Below, piece by piece: positions 30,757-34,543 of a DNA stretch of 34,543 nt. A model generated the notes under the pieces. It was not told the origin of the DNA. It was given only the letters and a program-made list of their open reading frames with translations, and did not search any database. Position numbers and translations under genes: made by a program. Origin of the DNA: an uncultured Sulfolobales archaeon (GTDB lineage: Archaea > Thermoproteota > Thermoprotei_A > Sulfolobales > NBVN01); assembly GCA_938017505.1 (NCBI GenBank), contig CALIKV010000019.1:1-34543 (forward strand). The letters are read 5' to 3'. Numbering within the stretch: the first letter of the stretch is position 1; every line of letters starts with the position of its first letter.

Positions 30757-32661
30757 GTGGTGGTGTTGAGCCTTCGTTGCCTCCTCGCGTCCCTCCTCAC
30801 GTTCATGCTAGTGACTGCATTGGCCTCACCTATCTTGAGCGCCTCAGGAGCGTGCGTGATTAGGGAGGAGGACATGTATTTGCTGGCTGTCGGGAGTTCC
30901 AACGGCTCCTACAGCGGCGTGGCGACCTCACTACGTGTCTCCCTGATCCCGGGTGACGGGTCCGTCTACCTCTCCATAGACCCCCTGTCCGAGGTGGACA
31001 TGCAGTCCTCTCTGAAGATAGCCTCACTGGTCGCCGGGTTCGTCTCGGGCGCTGACTTCAGTCCTTACTCGGTTCTGGTTAGGATCCGGTCAGACACGCC
31101 GATAGTGGGCGGGCCGTCCGCCGGAGCTGCCTTAACCGTTGCTCTAGTTGCGCTGGTCTTGAACGCGTCTTTAAGTGACTCCGTCGTTGTCACCGGCATG
31201 ATAATGCCTGACACCCTAGTGGGTCCGGTTGGCGGTATTCCCGAGAAGCTTGAGGCCGCTGCGTCGATCGGGGCTGAGGTGATGGTGATACCAGCCGGTC
31301 AGAGGATCTCGGTCAGCCTCAGCTCCGGCGCCCAGGTCGACGTGGTTAGGAAGGGTCAGGAGCTCGGGATCAGAGTCGTCGAGGCGTCGACCATATACGA
31401 CGTTCTCAACTACTTCGGGGTCTCAGTCGAGTTGCCGGCCGCTTCTAACCCCAGCCTAAGTGAGGAGGTCATGAACGCCTTCAAAGCGATCGCCGAGAAC
31501 TACGTTCAAGAGCACGGCGAGCTCTTCCGTAACGTGAGCGCTGACGTCGAATCGTTTAACAGGGAGTTAACACGTGCACGGGTCCTCGGCGACGTCAGAG
31601 GGTTCCTGGATCAATCCTCTTCCGAGGCTGCGAGGGGTGGGGAGGCGTATCGTGCAGGTAATTACTACGCCGCCGCGTCAGATTACTTCAGCGCGCTTGT
31701 CTACGTTTGGGCGGCTAAGTTGCTGGTGGACAGGGTCGCTTACGGCGTGGGTTGGTCTAGGGTCGTTGAGTGGGTTAGCGTGGAGGTCGCCAACGCCTCC
31801 AGATACTTCAGCGACTTGGTCTCCACGATCAGCGTCGACCCCCTTGACGTCTCCAGGCTCAGCGTGTTGGTTGAGGTGGCTAGCAGGGTTTACGAGGCGA
31901 ACTCGACCCTGAATCAGTTACGCGCTCTCCAGCACGTCGACGCCAATGCCTTCTACCAGGCCGCCTACACGTACATGAGGGCTAAGTCCGTATACGGGTG
32001 GGGCAGCATTTACAACGTGCTTAAGCCGGGTGAACTGAGCATCTCGTTAGGCTCGCTAGAGTTCGGCACTCAGGCCCTACTCAGCTTCTCCCGCGCGTCA
32101 GTCATGTACCTTCAGTCCCTCCTAGGCTCTTCAGTCTACGTCACCGACCTGGTCAGCTACCTGAATAGCGCTGAGTCCCTCCTGGCTAGAGGCGGTTTAA
32201 ACAACATCCTTATGTCGCTAGGGCTCGCGTTGAAGGCGTCTTCCCAGGCTTCCATCGAGACCCACTTGAGTTTCGAGTCTAACACCTCCCTCCTCACCTC
32301 AAGACTTGTTAAGGCGGCTCACGGTTACGTTGGTTTGGCTAAGGGTCTCGGGGTGGAGCCCGTGGTGTCGCTTGTGTATCTTGAGAGGGGCATCTCGCTA
32401 ATCGGGGTTGACGGTGAGAGCGCCGCGTACTTCATCGATCAGGCGATCCTGAATTCAATATGGTTCTTGATGCTCACTAAAGCCAGGATCCCGGTAAGCA
32501 TCTCCACCACGACGCAGGCGGGGACTCCTGCAGGCGGGGCTGAGGTCAGTGTTTCCGACATGCTCTACGTGCTGGTCGTAGTGGCTGTCTCAGCGGTTTC
32601 AGGCGCCTTACTCGGTCACCTATCCGGCTCTAGGAGGGGGGCACGGACCTCAAGCGTTTAG
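30757..32661 (+). CDS. Secreted/membrane-anchored Lon-like serine protease (S16 family, no AAA domain)
   Basis: 634 residues. Signal peptide at 1-30 (LLASLLTFMLVTALASPILS), then an S16 proteolytic domain with the catalytic Ser in GGPSAGAALTVAL (Ser121) and Lys in VGGIPEKLEAAA (Lys164). Their 43-residue spacing equals that of E. coli Lon (Ser679/Lys722). Residues ~235-590 are a long Ala/Ser/Tyr-rich helical region. A C-terminal membrane helix (about 605-625) is followed by a basic tail. With the active domain outside the cell and no ATPase domain, it should be an ATP-independent surface protease, as in archaeal COG1750 proteins. The start is among GTG 30757, GTG 30760 and TTG 30763, just after GGTGGTG. 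Confidence 0.9.
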   Translation: MVVLSLRCLLASLLTFMLVTALASPILSASGACVIREEDMYLLAVGSSNGSYSGVATSLRVSLIPGDGSVYLSIDPLSEVDMQSSLKIASLVAGFVSGADFSPYSVLVRIRSDTPIVGGPSAGAALTVALVALVLNASLSDSVVVTGMIMPDTLVGPVGGIPEKLEAAASIGAEVMVIPAGQRISVSLSSGAQVDVVRKGQELGIRVVEASTIYDVLNYFGVSVELPAASNPSLSEEVMNAFKAIAENYVQEHGELFRNVSADVESFNRELTRARVLGDVRGFLDQSSSEAARGGEAYRAGNYYAAASDYFSALVYVWAAKLLVDRVAYGVGWSRVVEWVSVEVANASRYFSDLVSTISVDPLDVSRLSVLVEVASRVYEANSTLNQLRALQHVDANAFYQAAYTYMRAKSVYGWGSIYNVLKPGELSISLGSLEFGTQALLSFSRASVMYLQSLLGSSVYVTDLVSYLNSAESLLARGGLNNILMSLGLALKASSQASIETHLSFESNTSLLTSRLVKAAHGYVGLAKGLGVEPVVSLVYLERGISLIGVDGESAAYFIDQAILNSIWFLMLTKARIPVSISTTTQAGTPAGGAEVSVSDMLYVLVVVAVSAVSGALLGHLSGSRRGARTSSV

Positions 32662-32668
32662 GGTGGGG

Positions 32669-33211
32669 TCACCGCTTCAAGCGGACTTCCCTGAACTTGC
32701 TTAGGGTCTCCTTCACCCTTCTCCTGGTTTCCCTACACACTCTCACGTAGCCGACCCCCACGCCGGGCATCCCCATGATCACGCACCCCCCTTCAGGCGA
32801 GTGCATTATCAGCGGTAGCGCTAGGAGGTCCTCCTCGCCCGAGACCTTGACCAGGACTTTCTGATAGTCCCTCAAGGCCCTCACGGCCTCCCTCAAGACC
32901 CTCACCGACGCGTCGGTTATGTGGCCTGGCGGGTTCCAGGTCTCCAGCACCTTGCTGAAGCCCCCCTCCCTTATCTCGGGCACCCCGTACGTCCTCTTCG
33001 TCTTGCCGTCGATGACGCATATGTCAGGGGTCACGTCGTTCGCCATAATCGAGTAGCACACCAGGTCCCCGACCGCTATCAGCTTGCTGCAGTCCCTCAG
33101 CCTCTCCAGAACCACCCTCATCGTCGCTTCTGGGTCCTCCCCCCTGACCACGTCTTCAGGTCCTTTGCTCAGGACCTCCCTCAGTTCCTCAGGCAGTTTG
33201 AGGGCCCTCAG
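32669..33211 (-). CDS. GTP-dependent dephospho-CoA kinase (DUF359), probable CTG start
   Basis: Last step of archaeal CoA synthesis: GTP plus dephospho-CoA to CoA. Family motifs are VGDLVCYS then PDICVIDGKTKR, the NPPGHIT segment, VKVSGEEDLLALPLI (the G-E-E-D-L core) and MGMPGVGVGYVRV. The first standard start, GTG 33151, removes the family's usual N-terminus. The frame is open upstream: CTG 33209-33211 lies exactly 7 nt after GGTGA (33219-33223) and gives RALKLPEELREVL, the normal opening of DUF359 proteins. Full length is then 180 residues. The SD overlaps the nicotinamidase stop codon, so the two genes are coupled. Confidence 0.88.
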   Translation of the reverse strand: MRALKLPEELREVLSKGPEDVVRGEDPEATMRVVLERLRDCSKLIAVGDLVCYSIMANDVTPDICVIDGKTKRTYGVPEIREGGFSKVLETWNPPGHITDASVRVLREAVRALRDYQKVLVKVSGEEDLLALPLIMHSPEGGCVIMGMPGVGVGYVRVCRETRRRVKETLSKFREVRLKR

Positions 33212-33218
33212 CGTTGAG

Positions 33219-33797
33219 TCACCTGAGGACCTCCTCCCCTGTCGCCAGTAGAGCGCCGTTCACAACCAGCTCCTCGAGCGCTTTCTCGCTGGTCTCCCCG
33301 CTCACCCCGGCGACGGCGTCCGTGAGCACCACTACCTCGTACCCCAGCCTCAGGGCCTCCAGCGCGGTCTCCTTGACGCAGTAATCCGTGGCGACGCCTG
33401 TTACGAAGAGCCTCCTAACCCCCCTCAAGCTCAGTACGTAGTGCAGCGGTGTTGAGGTGAAGGCCGAGTACGCCTCCATCCCAGGCTCCGTCGCCTTAGA
33501 TACCACCACGACATCCTCAGGTAGGAGGAGCCCCTCAACGAACTCCGCGCCCTCGCTTCCGGCAACGCAGTGCGGTGGCCAGGGACCGCCTGCCGTGGTG
33601 AACGAGACGTGGTTCGGCGGGTGCCAGTCCCTGCTGGCCACCACTAACAATCCCCTGGCCTTAAAGGCCTCGACGTACTCGTTCACCTTGCTGATTATTG
33701 AGGAACACCCGCTGACCGGCAGTGACCCCCCCTCACAGAAGTCCTTCTGCATGTCGACCACTATCAACGCTGATCTACTCGTAATGCCAACCTTCAC
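33219..33797 (-). CDS. pncA: Nicotinamidase (isochorismatase-like hydrolase)
   Basis: Hydrolyses nicotinamide to nicotinate for NAD salvage. 192 residues. Catalytic Asp15 in VVDMQKDF, the metal site in SRDWHPPNHVSF, WPPHCV, the catalytic Lys in VVSKATEPG and the nucleophile Cys in GVATDYCVKETA. The metal-site DWHPPNH favours nicotinamidase over isochorismatase. GTG 33797 follows GGTG by 5 nt; a TATA box CTATATAAG is near 33824-33833. The next gene is dephospho-CoA kinase. Confidence 0.93.
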   Translation of the reverse strand: MKVGITSRSALIVVDMQKDFCEGGSLPVSGCSSIISKVNEYVEAFKARGLLVVASRDWHPPNHVSFTTAGGPWPPHCVAGSEGAEFVEGLLLPEDVVVVSKATEPGMEAYSAFTSTPLHYVLSLRGVRRLFVTGVATDYCVKETALEALRLGYEVVVLTDAVAGVSGETSEKALEELVVNGALLATGEEVLR

Positions 33798-33842
33798 AGT
33801 CCCACCACGATAAGTAACCCATCACCACACTTATATAGCTAT

Positions 33843-33889
33843 AGTTATACAAAGAGTTATACAAAGAACAGGAAATCAATTATACAAAA
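33843..33889 (+). repeat. Direct repeats upstream of the rRNA promoter
   Basis: AGTTATACAAAG occurs twice in perfect tandem (33843-33854, 33855-33866), and a third partial copy TTATACAAAA lies at 33880-33889. They sit 45-90 bp before the rRNA TATA box, on the side where activators would bind, and next to the pncA promoter. A regulatory role is inferred. Confidence 0.5.
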
Positions 33890-33933
33890 ACAGCTGAAAT
33901 GACAAGTAATAACGCTTAGGAAAAACCGCTAAA

Positions 33934-33942
33934 CTTTATAAG
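33934..33942 (+). promoter_or_regulatory. rRNA operon TATA box
   Basis: CTTTATAAG preceded by a BRE-like purine-rich AACCGCTAAA. Predicted transcript start is near 33964, about 220 bp before mature 16S rRNA. Confidence 0.6.
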
Positions 33943-33963
33943 CTCTCAACACCCAGAATAATT

Positions 33964-34182
33964 ACGGCAACGACGCCGCGGTTACGACGGCGGCTAGGTC
34001 GGACACGGGGCGTAGCCCCGAGAGTGAGGGACCGTCCTCCAACCGCGGCGACAGAGGTCAAACTCGCTGGAGATGGAGGCGTGAATAAGCTGGGGCGCTA
34101 ACCCCAGAACATTCACGTCTGACAGGGGCCACCCGGACCACGCAGTAGGCAACCACCCCAACCCCGCGGTCTTGCGGCCGCG
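33964..34182 (+). other. 16S rRNA 5' leader with hairpins
   Basis: Non-coding leader with stable stems: CGCCGCGGTT (33974-33983) with AACCGCGGCG (34041-34050), enclosing CGGGGC/GCCCCG (34006-34020); and GCGTGAAT (34079-34086) with ATTCACGT (34111-34118), enclosing TGGGG/CCCCA. The last bases before 16S are GC-rich and probably form the 5' side of the long pre-16S processing stem, whose other half lies beyond the window. Confidence 0.6.

Positions 34183-34543
<361 letters not shown>

Overview
This window comes from a hyperthermophilic archaeon, most likely a member of the Thermoproteota (Crenarchaeota) close to the Desulfurococcales. The basis is the 5' part of a 16S rRNA gene with crenarchaeal signatures at the right edge, tRNA genes with introns at position 37/38, TATA-box promoters, GGTG-type Shine-Dalgarno (SD) sites, and many GTG and TTG starts. 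It is almost entirely single-copy chromosome with no CRISPR array and no intact insertion sequence. It does carry small traces of mobile elements beside tRNA genes.

Layout. 1-1905: a plus-strand operon of a flavodiiron protein (5' end cut by the window), an internally deleted DUF438 hemerythrin-like protein and a Cys-type arsenate reductase/LMW phosphatase, in more AT-rich DNA than what follows. 2054-3635: a lone short chromate transporter diverging from a PfkB sugar/nucleoside kinase. 3643-8569: a four-gene BMP-type nucleoside ABC importer. 8618-10216: a Wzx-like flippase. 10285-11729: tRNA-Ser(CGA, intron), tryptophanyl-tRNA synthetase and tRNA-Glu(UUC, intron). 11730-14744: an AT-rich island with about 0.75 kb of non-coding DNA and a secreted beta-propeller operon, bounded by tRNA-Glu and tRNA-Gly(GCC, intron). 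14867-16625: a membrane protein, a vapBC toxin-antitoxin pair and tRNA-Arg(CCU). 16693-19733: a MoeA fused to a periplasmic-binding-like domain, then a threonine/serine dehydratase-family enzyme. 19812-25661: HD hydrolase, D-aminoacylase, an isopropylmalate/homocitrate synthase-like enzyme, class II aldolase and a class III aminotransferase. 25681-26172: a chimeric gene remnant abutting tRNA-Leu(GAG). 26320-33797: TrmO, a secreted beta protein, a Nob1-like PIN protein, NAD kinase, Trm5, an Sfm1-like SPOUT protein, a secreted Lon-like S16 protease, archaeal dephospho-CoA kinase and nicotinamidase. 33843-34543: rRNA promoter, leader and 16S start.

How the genes work together. The ABC importer and adjacent kinase suggest nucleoside salvage. 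D-aminoacylase, the class III aminotransferase (a family that includes archaeal amino-acid racemases) and the dehydratase suggest D-amino-acid or peptide catabolism. TrmO, Trm5, TrpRS, the Nob1-like protein and five tRNAs are translation functions. Nicotinamidase, NAD kinase and dephospho-CoA kinase are cofactor enzymes.

The most unusual points are: the in-frame chimera of an archaeal integrase-like N-terminus and an ABC-ATPase fragment at tRNA-Leu; the AT-rich island between two tRNAs with nearly identical 3' halves; four divergent gene pairs that appear to share a single central TATA box; at least two genes whose SD site and protein N-terminus point to ATT or CTG start codons; and the MoeA-binding-protein fusion.
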